Below, in pieces: positions 47,343-55,963 of a DNA stretch of 64,000 bases. The stretch is from Chryseobacterium oleae. Its GTDB lineage: Bacteria > Bacteroidota > Bacteroidia > Flavobacteriales > Weeksellaceae. Position numbers and translations under genes: made by a program. Within the stretch, counting starts at the first letter, position 1. Every line of letters begins with the position of its first letter. The DNA lies in contig NZ_FOVD01000004.1 in NCBI RefSeq assembly GCF_900115055.1, positions 248,001 through 312,000 of the forward strand. Direction: 5' to 3'. The notes beneath the pieces were generated by a model. It was not told the origin of the DNA. It was given only the letters and a program-made list of their open reading frames with translations, and did not search any database.

Positions 47343-47501
47343 TGTTGATAAGAGGCAAAGTTATCCACAGTGATTCAGGATTTCCCCACAGTTATGAGGA
47401 ATGTATTTTCTTTTTTGCTAAAGGTATTGGTTTGTTAATCAGTATATTGATGTGTTTTTTGTAAGTTATCAACATTAGATTGTGGAAAACTTTGTGGAAA
47501 A
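47343..47501. other. Cluster of DnaA-box-like sites (candidate replication origin)
   Basis: TTATCCACA at 47361-47369 is a perfect DnaA box. Near-consensus boxes are TTATCAACA at 47466-47474 (plus) and at 47343-47351 (minus), and TTTTCCACA at 47481-47489 and 47493-47501 (both minus). An AT-rich segment lies between 47400 and 47465. The gene-free gap and box density fit an origin. Neighbouring genes point towards the site on the left rather than away from it, and dnaA itself is not in view, so the call is tentative. Confidence 0.4.
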
Positions 47502-47507
47502 CCTATT

Positions 47508-50500
47508 TTACAAATAAATAAGCTGGGTCTTTAAAACCTTTCTTCCCAGGCTTTCCAGTATATTTTTATACCTTTCGATCTGGTGTTCGTTTTTTTCCGT
47601 CTGTTCACCAGTTTTAAAGTCGACAATGATATAACCTTCATCGCTCTTTAGAATACGGTCGGGTCTGAAAATATGGCTTTGACCTCTGTCCGAAATCATA
47701 ATATCTTTTTCATTGATCACTTCCCACTTCTCGTCAAAAAACTCCGCATATTTCTGAATGATCTGAATCAGGGTTTCCTGAATTTCATCTTTTTCCTCTC
47801 GCGTAATCTGTCCATCCAATACATAACTCTCCAGAACTTTGGCCGTATCTTTCTCTGTATTGATTTTAGACAGTAATTCATGCACGAAAAGCCCGATCCT
47901 TACCTTTTCGTTCCGTACCTGATAATTTTTAGATGGCGTAGCGATTTTTATAGAAGACCTGTTTTCATTAATATTTTTAAGGTTTTGAATATCCTTGGTC
48001 TTAAATAATGATGTTTTATCTTTAGAATGTTTTTTCAGCATCTCCGGACGAACCTCATACAGATCAAATTCATCAGCCCCTTCCGTGTTTTTTCCGTTAA
48101 AGAATTCCAGCAGTTCAAGATTATTGGACGTCTTATTCGCTTTCTGAAGATAGAAAAACAGCTGTTCTACAGGACGTGTCGTAGCGACATACTGAAGACA
48201 TAATCTGTCGATGAGGTTTTTGTAGGAATTCTTTTTGTTGAAGGCCTCGATTTCCTGATCATAGACTTCAAGATTTTTATTAAACTGATTGATGTTGACC
48301 GATTTCAAAGCATCATCATTATTGGTGTCAAACCAGTTTGTAAATTCACTGTCCCGGTTTTTATTCATCATCGGGATAAATACAATCGGAAATTCCAGCC
48401 CTTTTGATTTGTGGATCGTCATGATCTGAACCGCATCAATGTTTTCTGAAGCCTGAATCGTATACGCTGAAGCCTCTTCATCCCAATATTTCAGAAATTC
48501 TTTCGTACTGGCCCCCGCATTTTGTGTAAAATTGAAAAGCATTTCCAGGAAATTCAGAAGGAAATCCGTCTCCTTATGCTCTACTGCGAATTCATTGATG
48601 TAATATTCCACAAAATTATACAGGTTGAATCTTGGGAAATTTTCCTGTTTCAGTTTTAATGAATATCTATTTTGGATGAACTGAAGAATTTCCTCATGTG
48701 TTTCAAGTTCCAGAACTTCTTTCATTTCCAGCGTAAAATCTGCCATATTAATTCTTCCCAATGTATTCAGATAATACATCATCATGATCAGATTGGGTTT
48801 GTTCTTTGGATTGATTTCCCATCGCAGAAATTCAATGACCGCTTTTAACGTGTTGGAAAGTTCAAGCGTAAGACCTTTGTCGGAAATTGTTTTGATATTG
48901 GTTTCTTCACCACGATATTTGACTTTCAGATTTCCCAGTTTTTGAGAATAACTGAAAATATCAAAATTACCCCGGCATAAAATCGTAATGTCTGAAAATT
49001 TGAAACCGTTATCCAGGCTTTCCTGAATATCGTTCCGCATTTTTTCGGAAGTATCATTATAAAAATCCTCATTGGTGAGATTTTCGATAAGACTTACTTT
49101 TACACGTCCATCGATCTGCGATCTTGGACTCTGCTCTGCATCTTCCCCGAAAATATTGCGGTGTTCTTCTTCCAGGTTTAACGAATGATAACGATACAAC
49201 TCATTATTGAACTGTACTATGTTTTTGGCACTTCGCCAGTTATCTTTTAAAACTAGAAGACTTGCCTGTTTGGGCGAAAATTCCTTTTTGTTGATAATGT
49301 CCAGCATCAGTTTACTTTCTCCACCACGGAATCTGTAAATACTCTGTTTGGGATCACCTACCAGCGTAAAAGACGTGTATTCCGAGGAAACACTATGATC
49401 CCGCAGCGGAACAAAATTCTGCCACTGCAATTCTGAAGTATCCTGAAACTCATCAAAGAAATAATGCTGAAACTGCGCACCTACTTTTTCATAAATAAAG
49501 GCTGATGGCTCGTTCTTAAGGTTTTCATTGATCAGAATATTAAATTTTGAAAGCAGAACCAGATCGTTCTCTTCCTCAATTTTTTTGAGTTCATCCTGAA
49601 TATCTTTGTTCACCTTCAACGGGAGGAGGGCGGATAAAATCTTTTCTTTCTTTTGCGTTTCAATATAAAGAAGAATCAGCTGCATCCTGTTGTCCAGAAG
49701 CTGATCAAGTATTTCTAGTATTTCGGGTTCTTTACTTTTCGATTTCGTAGCGGCCCCTTTTCTGTAATTGTTGACTACAGACTCTTCCTGCGTGGTAGGA
49801 AAAGGAAAACCGGACCTTTTCTGGTTATAGAAATCCTGAACCTTCGTAAAAAATCCTCCAATCCCGTTTTTGCCCTGTGCGAAATCTTCGATCTCAATAT
49901 TTCTGGACCGGAAGAGTTCCACCGAGGCTGTGGCAACTTCTGCAGACCTCTTTTTATTCTGTACGATCTCTTTTCTGAGCGTATTTTTTATATTCTCGTA
50001 ATTCGTGTCATCAAAGCTTTTGTTGCTTTTCAGATGTTCGTAGTGAATATCTTTTACGAACTCCTTGGCGGAATCATAAAGGCTTTTATTCAGATTGATC
50101 CTTTCATTGTTTTCCAGACTGTAATCCACATAATCCATGAAAGAATTGGAGATATTATCATTTTCACCGATCTGGTCGAGCATTTTATCCACAGCTTCGA
50201 TCAGAAAAGGCTCTGCATCGATTTCAAGATTAAAATTTTTCGCTAAACCCAATTCATAGGAAAAACTTCTTACCAGTCTTGAATTAAAACGGTCAATCGT
50301 TCCGATATTCAGGGTTGAATAATTGTGAAGAACGTAATCCAGCAGTTTTTTGGAACGGCTATGAAGCTCATCGATGGTTATTTTTAAACCATCAGCCTCA
50401 AATGCTTTCTGGATATTTTTCAAGTCACCGTTTTCTGCAAAATTATCCGCTGAAAAATTTCCCAGCCACGACAGAATTCTCTCCTTCATCTCATTGGCTG

Positions 50501-50648
50501 CCTTATTGGTGAAGGTAAGCGCGAGAATATTCCTAATCGATTGCTGTTGATTGGGATACCGGAGACAGATCATCAAAAGCCTCTGGACAAGGGCATATGT
50601 TTTCCCCGACCCGGCCGAAGCATTGATCACTGTGTAAGAATTTTGCAT
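47508..50648 (-). CDS. UvrD/RecB-type helicase with C-terminal PD-(D/E)XK nuclease domain (AddA/RecB-like)
   Basis: The 1046-residue protein starts MQNSYTVINASAGSGKTYAL (Walker A of superfamily 1A helicases) and has the motifs ALTFTNKAANEM, FDEFQDTSELQW, LVGDPKQSIYRFRG, LKDNWRSAKNIV and IMTIHKSKGLEFPIVF in order. The C-terminus has a nuclease-type FRPDRILKSDEGYIIVDFKTG. This is the AddA/RecB layout, for double-strand break processing. The usual AddB-like partner is not in the window. The start at 50648 directly precedes the divergent cluster of carboxypeptidase-regulatory genes. Confidence 0.9.
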   Translation of the reverse strand: MQNSYTVINASAGSGKTYALVQRLLMICLRYPNQQQSIRNILALTFTNKAANEMKERILSWLGNFSADNFAENGDLKNIQKAFEADGLKITIDELHSRSKKLLDYVLHNYSTLNIGTIDRFNSRLVRSFSYELGLAKNFNLEIDAEPFLIEAVDKMLDQIGENDNISNSFMDYVDYSLENNERINLNKSLYDSAKEFVKDIHYEHLKSNKSFDDTNYENIKNTLRKEIVQNKKRSAEVATASVELFRSRNIEIEDFAQGKNGIGGFFTKVQDFYNQKRSGFPFPTTQEESVVNNYRKGAATKSKSKEPEILEILDQLLDNRMQLILLYIETQKKEKILSALLPLKVNKDIQDELKKIEEENDLVLLSKFNILINENLKNEPSAFIYEKVGAQFQHYFFDEFQDTSELQWQNFVPLRDHSVSSEYTSFTLVGDPKQSIYRFRGGESKLMLDIINKKEFSPKQASLLVLKDNWRSAKNIVQFNNELYRYHSLNLEEEHRNIFGEDAEQSPRSQIDGRVKVSLIENLTNEDFYNDTSEKMRNDIQESLDNGFKFSDITILCRGNFDIFSYSQKLGNLKVKYRGEETNIKTISDKGLTLELSNTLKAVIEFLRWEINPKNKPNLIMMMYYLNTLGRINMADFTLEMKEVLELETHEEILQFIQNRYSLKLKQENFPRFNLYNFVEYYINEFAVEHKETDFLLNFLEMLFNFTQNAGASTKEFLKYWDEEASAYTIQASENIDAVQIMTIHKSKGLEFPIVFIPMMNKNRDSEFTNWFDTNNDDALKSVNINQFNKNLEVYDQEIEAFNKKNSYKNLIDRLCLQYVATTRPVEQLFFYLQKANKTSNNLELLEFFNGKNTEGADEFDLYEVRPEMLKKHSKDKTSLFKTKDIQNLKNINENRSSIKIATPSKNYQVRNEKVRIGLFVHELLSKINTEKDTAKVLESYVLDGQITREEKDEIQETLIQIIQKYAEFFDEKWEVINEKDIMISDRGQSHIFRPDRILKSDEGYIIVDFKTGEQTEKNEHQIERYKNILESLGRKVLKTQLIYL

Positions 50649-50780
50649 TACTGAATTTAGAATTGAGACTGCAAGTTAGCTAATTTTTAAGTGAAATTTT
50701 AACAATTTGGAGCGTCGATTTAACAGTTTAATCCGCAAAAATCAAAAAGAAATCCCAAAACGCGTTAACTGTGGTTAAAC

Positions 50781-50813
50781 TTGTCAATTAATATAAAAAT
50801 AATTTTAGATTTG
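50781..50813 (+). promoter_or_regulatory. Promoter for the first carboxypeptidase-regulatory-like gene
   Basis: TTG at 50781-50783 is followed after 22 bases by TAGATTTG at 50806-50813, an exact TAnnTTTG match. It places the transcription start near 50820 and makes GTG 50832 the likely start codon. Confidence 0.65.
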
Positions 50814-50831
50814 CTTAATAAAAAACTGTCC

Positions 50832-51578
50832 GTGAAACTTAAACTACTCTTTTTTTTTACTACCCTTTTTTTCATTAACATCAATGCTCAGAATTACATT
50901 TTCGGAAAAGTGATTTCTGAAGACAGTGCAGAGATTCAGGATGTAACGGTCATTAATATCAGAACGGATGAAAGAACGCTTACCAACCGGGACGGACATT
51001 TCATGGTTTCCGGAAGAGCAGGGGATGAACTCCGGCTTATAAAGGCGGGTTATGAACGTATCGTTAAAAAAATTTCCAAAGAGATTATAGATGCTCCCAT
51101 CAATATTACTTTAAAGAGAGAAACCATATTAATCCCTGAAGTAGAAATTAAGCAGGGACTCACGGGTGATCTGAAAATTGACACCAAAAACCTTAACCGC
51201 CCTAAAAAAGTAGAGAAACTCGTCAAAGAAATTGATCAATACATCGCTAAGAAATCGGATCCGCGGATCCTGGCAGCGAGACCGGGAGAATTTGTACAGC
51301 CGAAAGGACAAGGCTTCTCCATTGGAAAAGTGAAGAACAAATGGGATGATATTGATTTGATGGGCTACCTGCATTCAGCATTGGGAGATGACTATTTTAC
51401 CGATCTTAAAATAGAGAAACCTCAGATTGAGCATTTTATCAGTTATGTTCTCGCAGGCGGTTTCGAGCGGAAAAGTATTCTGAAGTACGGGTTCTGCAGC
51501 GATGCAGATTTGTACAGGTTTCAAAGATTTGTGCTGACAAGAATTTCGTCTTACCGTGCTCCGCAGACCCAAAGATAG
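50832..51578 (+). CDS. Secreted CarboxypepD_reg-like protein, paralog 1
   Basis: With GTG 50832 as start, the 248-residue protein has a clean signal peptide (KLKLLFFFTTLFFININAQ). The TTG-initiated longer frame would overlap the promoter. Residues about 20-100 form a carboxypeptidase-regulatory-like beta-sandwich (YIFGKVISEDSAEIQDVTVI, DGHFMVSGRAGDELRLIKAG). The C-terminal part is helical, with YFTDLKIEKPQIEHFISYVL. It is the first of three tandem paralogs. The function is unknown; such domains usually serve protein-protein interaction. Confidence 0.8.
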   Translation: MKLKLLFFFTTLFFININAQNYIFGKVISEDSAEIQDVTVINIRTDERTLTNRDGHFMVSGRAGDELRLIKAGYERIVKKISKEIIDAPINITLKRETILIPEVEIKQGLTGDLKIDTKNLNRPKKVEKLVKEIDQYIAKKSDPRILAARPGEFVQPKGQGFSIGKVKNKWDDIDLMGYLHSALGDDYFTDLKIEKPQIEHFISYVLAGGFERKSILKYGFCSDADLYRFQRFVLTRISSYRAPQTQR

Positions 51579-51584
51579 GCCCAG

Positions 51585-52391
51585 ATGAGAACGTATATTA
51601 AACAAAGTCTTTACGCAGTTCCGCTTTTTGTGTCTGCTGAATTTTTTTCCCAACAGCAGATAAACGGAGTTGTAACGGATAACAGTAAAACCAATATTAA
51701 TCCGGTTTTAATTATCAATATCACCAGTCAAAAAAGCGCTGTAAGTGATACTTCAGGAAAATTTAGCATAGAAGCATCGGAAAATGATGAATTACGTTTT
51801 GTAAAGGAAGGATATTACCGTTTCAATAAAAAAATGGGGAAGGAAGATTTCAGTTCTCCTTTAATGATCAACCTTGAAAGGGCAGAAATAGAAATCCCGG
51901 AAGTTAAGATCGTCTATAAACCTACCGGCAATCTTGAAAGAGATAATAAGCATCTTAACGAATCCCGGAAAGTGGTTTCTTTAAGATCGGAGCTTGATGA
52001 ATATATGAAAAGCCCGCTGAATGAAGCTTTACCGGATAATGCGATTTCGAAAACCTTCAAACCGGATTATAATGCCGGACAGGTAAGTATTTTAGGGGTT
52101 CTGGATGCCGCTGTGGGTTTGTTCAAAAAAGCGACGGAACTTAAAATAACCAAAGCCAATTATAAGGAAACCCAGGATTTTATCCAAAGAATAAAAAACG
52201 AAATAGATTTACAATTTCTGAAAAAATATGGAATGGATGAGGAACAGATCGATGAATTCCTGATTTATGCCAATGATACAAGAATGATGGCGAAAAAATT
52301 CAGAAAAAACTTTAAGACAGATGCCGTGGAATATGAATTGAGAGCAGCATTTGCTGAATACAGGAAAACCCGCAAGGTGAGTAATATTTAG
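51585..52391 (+). CDS. Secreted CarboxypepD_reg-like protein, paralog 2
   Basis: The 268-residue protein has a signal-like start (MRTYIKQSLYAVPLFVSAEFF), a regulatory-like beta-sandwich (INGVVTDNSKTNINPVLIIN, SGKFSIEASENDELRFVKEG) and a linker with a conserved KPTGNLERDN motif. The helical C-terminal part has FLKKYGMDEEQIDEFLIYAND. It starts 6 bases after the stop of the previous gene and clearly resembles its neighbours on both sides. Confidence 0.82.
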   Translation: MRTYIKQSLYAVPLFVSAEFFSQQQINGVVTDNSKTNINPVLIINITSQKSAVSDTSGKFSIEASENDELRFVKEGYYRFNKKMGKEDFSSPLMINLERAEIEIPEVKIVYKPTGNLERDNKHLNESRKVVSLRSELDEYMKSPLNEALPDNAISKTFKPDYNAGQVSILGVLDAAVGLFKKATELKITKANYKETQDFIQRIKNEIDLQFLKKYGMDEEQIDEFLIYANDTRMMAKKFRKNFKTDAVEYELRAAFAEYRKTRKVSNI

Positions 52392-52407
52392 TTTTAAAAA
52401 CACAAAG

Positions 52408-53223
52408 ATGAATGTTGGATGTAGAAATATCACTGTTGCTGACTGGAAGAAAATATTCTTCCTTCTGATTTTCGCGTTTAACGGTTTCATTGCACAGCAA
52501 ACGGTTAGTGGGCGTATCACAGATGATGACGGGGCAAATTTAAGCTCAGTCATTGTAATCAATATGTCTACCGATGTGAAAACCTCTTCCGATGCTACAG
52601 GAATATTCTCTATTGAAGCCTCTCCCAATGACGAACTGAGATTTGTAAAAGCAGATTTCAACAGAGTGTCCACAAGAGTTCTTACAGGTGGCTACAATCC
52701 TCAGCTGCTGGTGACCATGATTCCGATACCGAGAGACGTTGGAGAGGTGAAGATCGTTAAAAAACCAACCGGAGATCTTGAAACAGATTCCCGATTGGCC
52801 GCAAAAATAAATAAAGGAGAGATCGTACAACAGGCGGTAGGCTTGCCACAACCAGTTGGCAAGATGCGTGAAAAACCCGCAGAGGTGAAACAGGTGCTCC
52901 TTCCAATACTTTTAGGAAGCTTAGATGTGCAGGGTACGTATGATCTGATCAGTGGAAAAGCAAGACGTCAGAAACGACAGTACAGGTATGACGACCTGCA
53001 GGAACACATCATGTGGGTGAGAAACCGGGTAGATAATGACTACTTTACCGATGCCGGAATCCCGGAAGAACGGATTTCAGAATTCATTCAGTATTCTTTT
53101 GAAGTTAAACCACAGGTAAGAACCTATGTGAAAGCAAAAAACCTTGCCGGGGTGTTACTAAGAATGGAGGAAACCATGCCGGCTTATCTGGAAAGATTAA
53201 AGCAAAGGAAAAACAAGGAATAA
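52408..53223 (+). CDS. Secreted CarboxypepD_reg-like protein, paralog 3
   Basis: The 271-residue protein has a signal-like segment (IFFLLIFAFNGFIAQQ), the beta-sandwich (VSGRITDDDGANLSSVIVIN, TGIFSIEASPNDELRFVKAD), the KKPTGDLETDSR linker and the helical end YFTDAGIPEERISEFIQYSF. It starts 16 bases after paralog 2 and is the last of the tandem set. The three share domain order; the middle linkers vary in length. Confidence 0.82.
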   Translation: MNVGCRNITVADWKKIFFLLIFAFNGFIAQQTVSGRITDDDGANLSSVIVINMSTDVKTSSDATGIFSIEASPNDELRFVKADFNRVSTRVLTGGYNPQLLVTMIPIPRDVGEVKIVKKPTGDLETDSRLAAKINKGEIVQQAVGLPQPVGKMREKPAEVKQVLLPILLGSLDVQGTYDLISGKARRQKRQYRYDDLQEHIMWVRNRVDNDYFTDAGIPEERISEFIQYSFEVKPQVRTYVKAKNLAGVLLRMEETMPAYLERLKQRKNKE

Positions 53224-53296
53224 TGTTAAAGAATTCTTAAAAAGCGGAATAGAAATTGATGTACTGCTACACAGAATCAATACAATCACAAGTTTT

Positions 53297-54031
53297 ATGA
53301 ATAAAAATATTATTGCGGTAGCAGTCGGAGCGCTGGGATTTGTCCTTGGGCTTGGTTTTTTAGGGAATGCTATTAAAAACCGAAATAAATCTGAAAACAC
53401 TATTTCCGTGACGGGATTGGGTACCAAACAGTTTACGTCTGATCTGATCACATGGTCCGGAAGTTTTTCCAAAAATAATTCCGACTTAAAAGCCGCTTAT
53501 GATGAGCTGGCTATAGACAGAAAGGTCATCAATGATTATCTTGTTTCAAAAGGAATTAAGCAGGGCGAAATTGTATTTTCTTCCGTAGATATTCAGAAGC
53601 AGTTCAGAAGTTACAACGACTCTAATGGAAATTATGTACAGGGTGAATTTTCCGGGTACAACCTTACCCAAAAAGTTTCCATTGAAAGCAAAGAGGTCGT
53701 AAAAATCGAAAACCTTTCAAGAAATATCACGGAGATCATCAACCGTGGGATTGAATTCACTTCATCATCACCGTCCTATTTTTATACCAAATTAGCTACG
53801 GTAAAGCAGGAAATGATTGCCAGCGCCACGAAAGATGCTAAAGAAAGAGCAGAGAAAATTGCAGAAAATTCAGGCAGCAGTCTGGGAAATCTTAAAAAAG
53901 CAACCATGGGAGTGATTCAGATTACAGAACCCAATTCTAATGAAGATTATTCCTACGGTGGAACATTCAACACTTCCTCGAAAGAGAAAGAAGCGAACAT
54001 CACCATAAAACTTGAATACGAAGTCAATTAA
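53297..54031 (+). CDS. SIMPL domain (DUF541) protein
   Basis: The 244-residue protein has an N-terminal hydrophobic segment (IIAVAVGALGFVLGLGFLGNAI) followed by a SIMPL domain: VTGLGTKQFTSDLITWSGSF, AYDELAIDRKVINDYLVSKG, YNLTQKVSIES and ATKDAKERAEKIAENSGSSLG. SIMPL proteins are envelope-associated, and some are linked to oxidative or antimicrobial stress. It follows the three carboxypeptidase-regulatory paralogs by 74 bases and may be transcribed with them. Confidence 0.85.
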   Translation: MNKNIIAVAVGALGFVLGLGFLGNAIKNRNKSENTISVTGLGTKQFTSDLITWSGSFSKNNSDLKAAYDELAIDRKVINDYLVSKGIKQGEIVFSSVDIQKQFRSYNDSNGNYVQGEFSGYNLTQKVSIESKEVVKIENLSRNITEIINRGIEFTSSSPSYFYTKLATVKQEMIASATKDAKERAEKIAENSGSSLGNLKKATMGVIQITEPNSNEDYSYGGTFNTSSKEKEANITIKLEYEVN

Positions 54032-54050
54032 GATCATCATCTTCGAAAAA

Positions 54051-54376
54051 TATCTACCACAAAAGGGGACAAAATTTTTTTTGACACTTAAGTTATTTTG
54101 AAGTTTAATGCTTTGCGCACAAGAAGTTCACATAAGTTTTTTAAAAAAAATAAAAGATTTAATACGGAATAATATCCGTAAACATCTGTGAAAATTAGTG
54201 TCATCTGTGGTTAAAAAATATCTACCACAAAAGGGGACAAAAGTTTTTTTGACACTTAAGTTATTTTGAAGTTTAATACTTTGAGAATAAGAAGTTCACA
54301 TAAGTTTTTTTAATCAGAGATTTTATCGGAGTAATGTACACAATCATCTGTGAAAATCTGTGAAATCAGTGGTTAA
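54051..54376. repeat. Tandem duplication of about 168 and 158 bp ending in a CTGTG repeat
   Basis: The block starting TATCTACCACAAAAGGGGAC (54051) recurs at 54219, including GACACTTAAGTTATTTTGAAG and AAGAAGTTCACATAAG, and both end in a TCTGTGAAAATxxGTG...GTGGTTAA word. The interval 54032-54449 holds no gene. Confidence 0.85.
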
Positions 54377-54415
54377 AGAAAAAAGATAAAAAATTTTACA
54401 GGATGCTATAAAAAT

Positions 54416-54446
54416 AAACCGCATGAACATCTCCGGCGGTTTTTAT
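54416..54446. terminator. Bidirectional hairpin before the GNAT gene
   Basis: AAACCGC and GCGGTTT form a stem with T-rich sequence on both sides. It lies just past the stop of the minus-strand GNAT gene. Confidence 0.65.
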
Positions 54447-54449
54447 ATT

Positions 54450-54962
54450 TTAATGATACACAACATCATAAATCTCGTCTTTTACACTCTTCAGATGTTC
54501 AGGAGTGTAATTGGCCAGTAGCCAAAGATCCAGCGGTTTTTTTCCTTCACCATAACTTGGCTGTACATACATCTCATCGATCAGGGTAAATCCATTTTTC
54601 TGATAAAAAGAATAGCGTCTTTTCGCATCTTCTCCCAAATGATCAGGCTCTATTTCCAGAATAATTCTCGGATAATTTTCAAACAGATATCTTGTAATAT
54701 GTGATCCCAGTTTCTGGCTTCTGAAGGCTTCAAAAACTTCAAAATGTTCCACGAAAACATAAGAACTCAGTTCCCAGATAATAAGATACCCTATCGCCTG
54801 AGATTCATGAAGTACAGATATGACCTTCACATGAGGATTGGAAAATAATGCGGTAAATTGGTTCCAGTCCCTTTGCTCATCTGCGGGAAATGTGCTGGAA
54901 TATGACTTATAGATGTCCTGAACTCTATAGTCTTCTGCAGAAGTAATCGGTAAAAATTCCAT
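54450..54962 (-). CDS. GNAT-family N-acetyltransferase
   Basis: The 170-residue protein has the GNAT pattern HVKVISVLHESQAIGYLIIW, FVEHFEVFEAFRSQKLGSHIT (acetyl-CoA loop R-S-Q-K-L-G-S) and RRYSFYQKNGFTLIDEMYV. The substrate is unknown. It begins 2 bases after the PspC gene's stop and is probably transcribed with it. Confidence 0.85.
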   Translation of the reverse strand: MEFLPITSAEDYRVQDIYKSYSSTFPADEQRDWNQFTALFSNPHVKVISVLHESQAIGYLIIWELSSYVFVEHFEVFEAFRSQKLGSHITRYLFENYPRIILEIEPDHLGEDAKRRYSFYQKNGFTLIDEMYVQPSYGEGKKPLDLWLLANYTPEHLKSVKDEIYDVVYH

Positions 54963-54964
54963 AA

Positions 54965-55186
54965 TTATAAATCAAAAACGCTCGGCCTTCTGGTGATAAA
55001 AATATCTTTGATCCAAAGCGTGAATGCCAGTCCCAGATAGATCAGAAAGAAAAAGCCGGCAGTGGCAAAAGTAGAATAGATAAAGAAGATCCTTAATTTA
55101 GATACAGGGATCCCCAGTTTGGCTCCGGTTCTCGTAAGGACCCCAAACCATTCTCTTTCCATTTTGTGGCGGATATTATCAAACAT
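54965..55186 (-). CDS. Small PspC-domain membrane protein
   Basis: The 73-residue protein has one PspC domain: VLTRTGAKLGIPVSKLRIFF followed by a membrane span (AGFFFLIYLGLAFTLWI). In E. coli PspC is part of phage-shock envelope stress response; the Bacteroidota homologues are small and of unknown function. It is the upstream gene of the PspC-GNAT pair. Confidence 0.82.
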   Translation of the reverse strand: MFDNIRHKMEREWFGVLTRTGAKLGIPVSKLRIFFIYSTFATAGFFFLIYLGLAFTLWIKDIFITRRPSVFDL

Positions 55187-55303
55187 TTGAAGATTCTTTT
55201 AAAAGTTTAAATCCAATACCGCAATTTAAGCAATTTTTTTTCTACCCATCCGATTTGCGGACAATAAATTGATCTTGATCAGGTCTCTGGTGCTTTAAAG
55301 AGA

Positions 55304-55780
55304 TCAATCAAGCTCTATGCTATAGATCACACTGATAATTTTCCACTGTCCATTGACTTTTGCCAGCTGCCAGAATTCCTTGCCGTAATTCGTTACTTTA
55401 TTATCCAAAAGGAAAGTATAATCACAGGTAAGAGAGCCAATAACATCATCGTTTTCAATATGCACATTTTTAAACAATTCATCCTGTTTGCCTTTATCCA
55501 TAAGAAACAAATGGAAATCCTGAAATTTTTTTGTGAATAAGTTGGAAGGATTTGACGTTTTATTTTTCAGCCTTTTCTGCTGGGTCTTATCTCTCATGAC
55601 AGCAGTCCAGTTAAAAGAGTTCTTGGTAAATAAGGCTTTAAACGCTGCGGTATCCTTTTTAATAATATGTTGTCTAACTTCTTTTACAAGGTTTTGAATT
55701 TCATTTTTTTGTTTTGTATAGCTTTGTGCACGACAAAAAAATGTAAGTAAAACACAAAATAGCACGCTCATGTTTTTCAT
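55304..55780 (-). CDS. Secreted NTF2/SnoaL-like protein
   Basis: The 158-residue protein has a signal peptide (MKNMSVLFCVLLTFFCRAQ) and a cone-shaped NTF2-like fold suggested by EIQNLVKEVRQHIIKKDTAAFKALF and the final VNGQWKIISVIYSIELD strand pattern. No catalytic residues can be fixed. It stands alone, with about 180 bases to the DUF2851 gene upstream on the same strand. Confidence 0.7.
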   Translation of the reverse strand: MKNMSVLFCVLLTFFCRAQSYTKQKNEIQNLVKEVRQHIIKKDTAAFKALFTKNSFNWTAVMRDKTQQKRLKNKTSNPSNLFTKKFQDFHLFLMDKGKQDELFKNVHIENDDVIGSLTCDYTFLLDNKVTNYGKEFWQLAKVNGQWKIISVIYSIELD

Positions 55781-55963
55781 AGGATTTTATTTTTAAGAAT
55801 GAATTTCGAAAAGCAGATCAGTTTTATTTCTGTAAATATTCAAATAAATCCATGGGGTTTAAGAACAGGATGACGAACGGAGAATTATCCGATGTAGAAA
55901 GTATTTTTATTGATTTAAATATAAAATCATGCTATACAATGTAATGGATTTATTGGAAAAATA

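Noticed and set aside
46956..47507. Possible tRNA or small protein gene in the 550-base gap
   Set aside because: No cloverleaf or credible open frame was seen; the interval holds repeats, hairpins and DnaA boxes.
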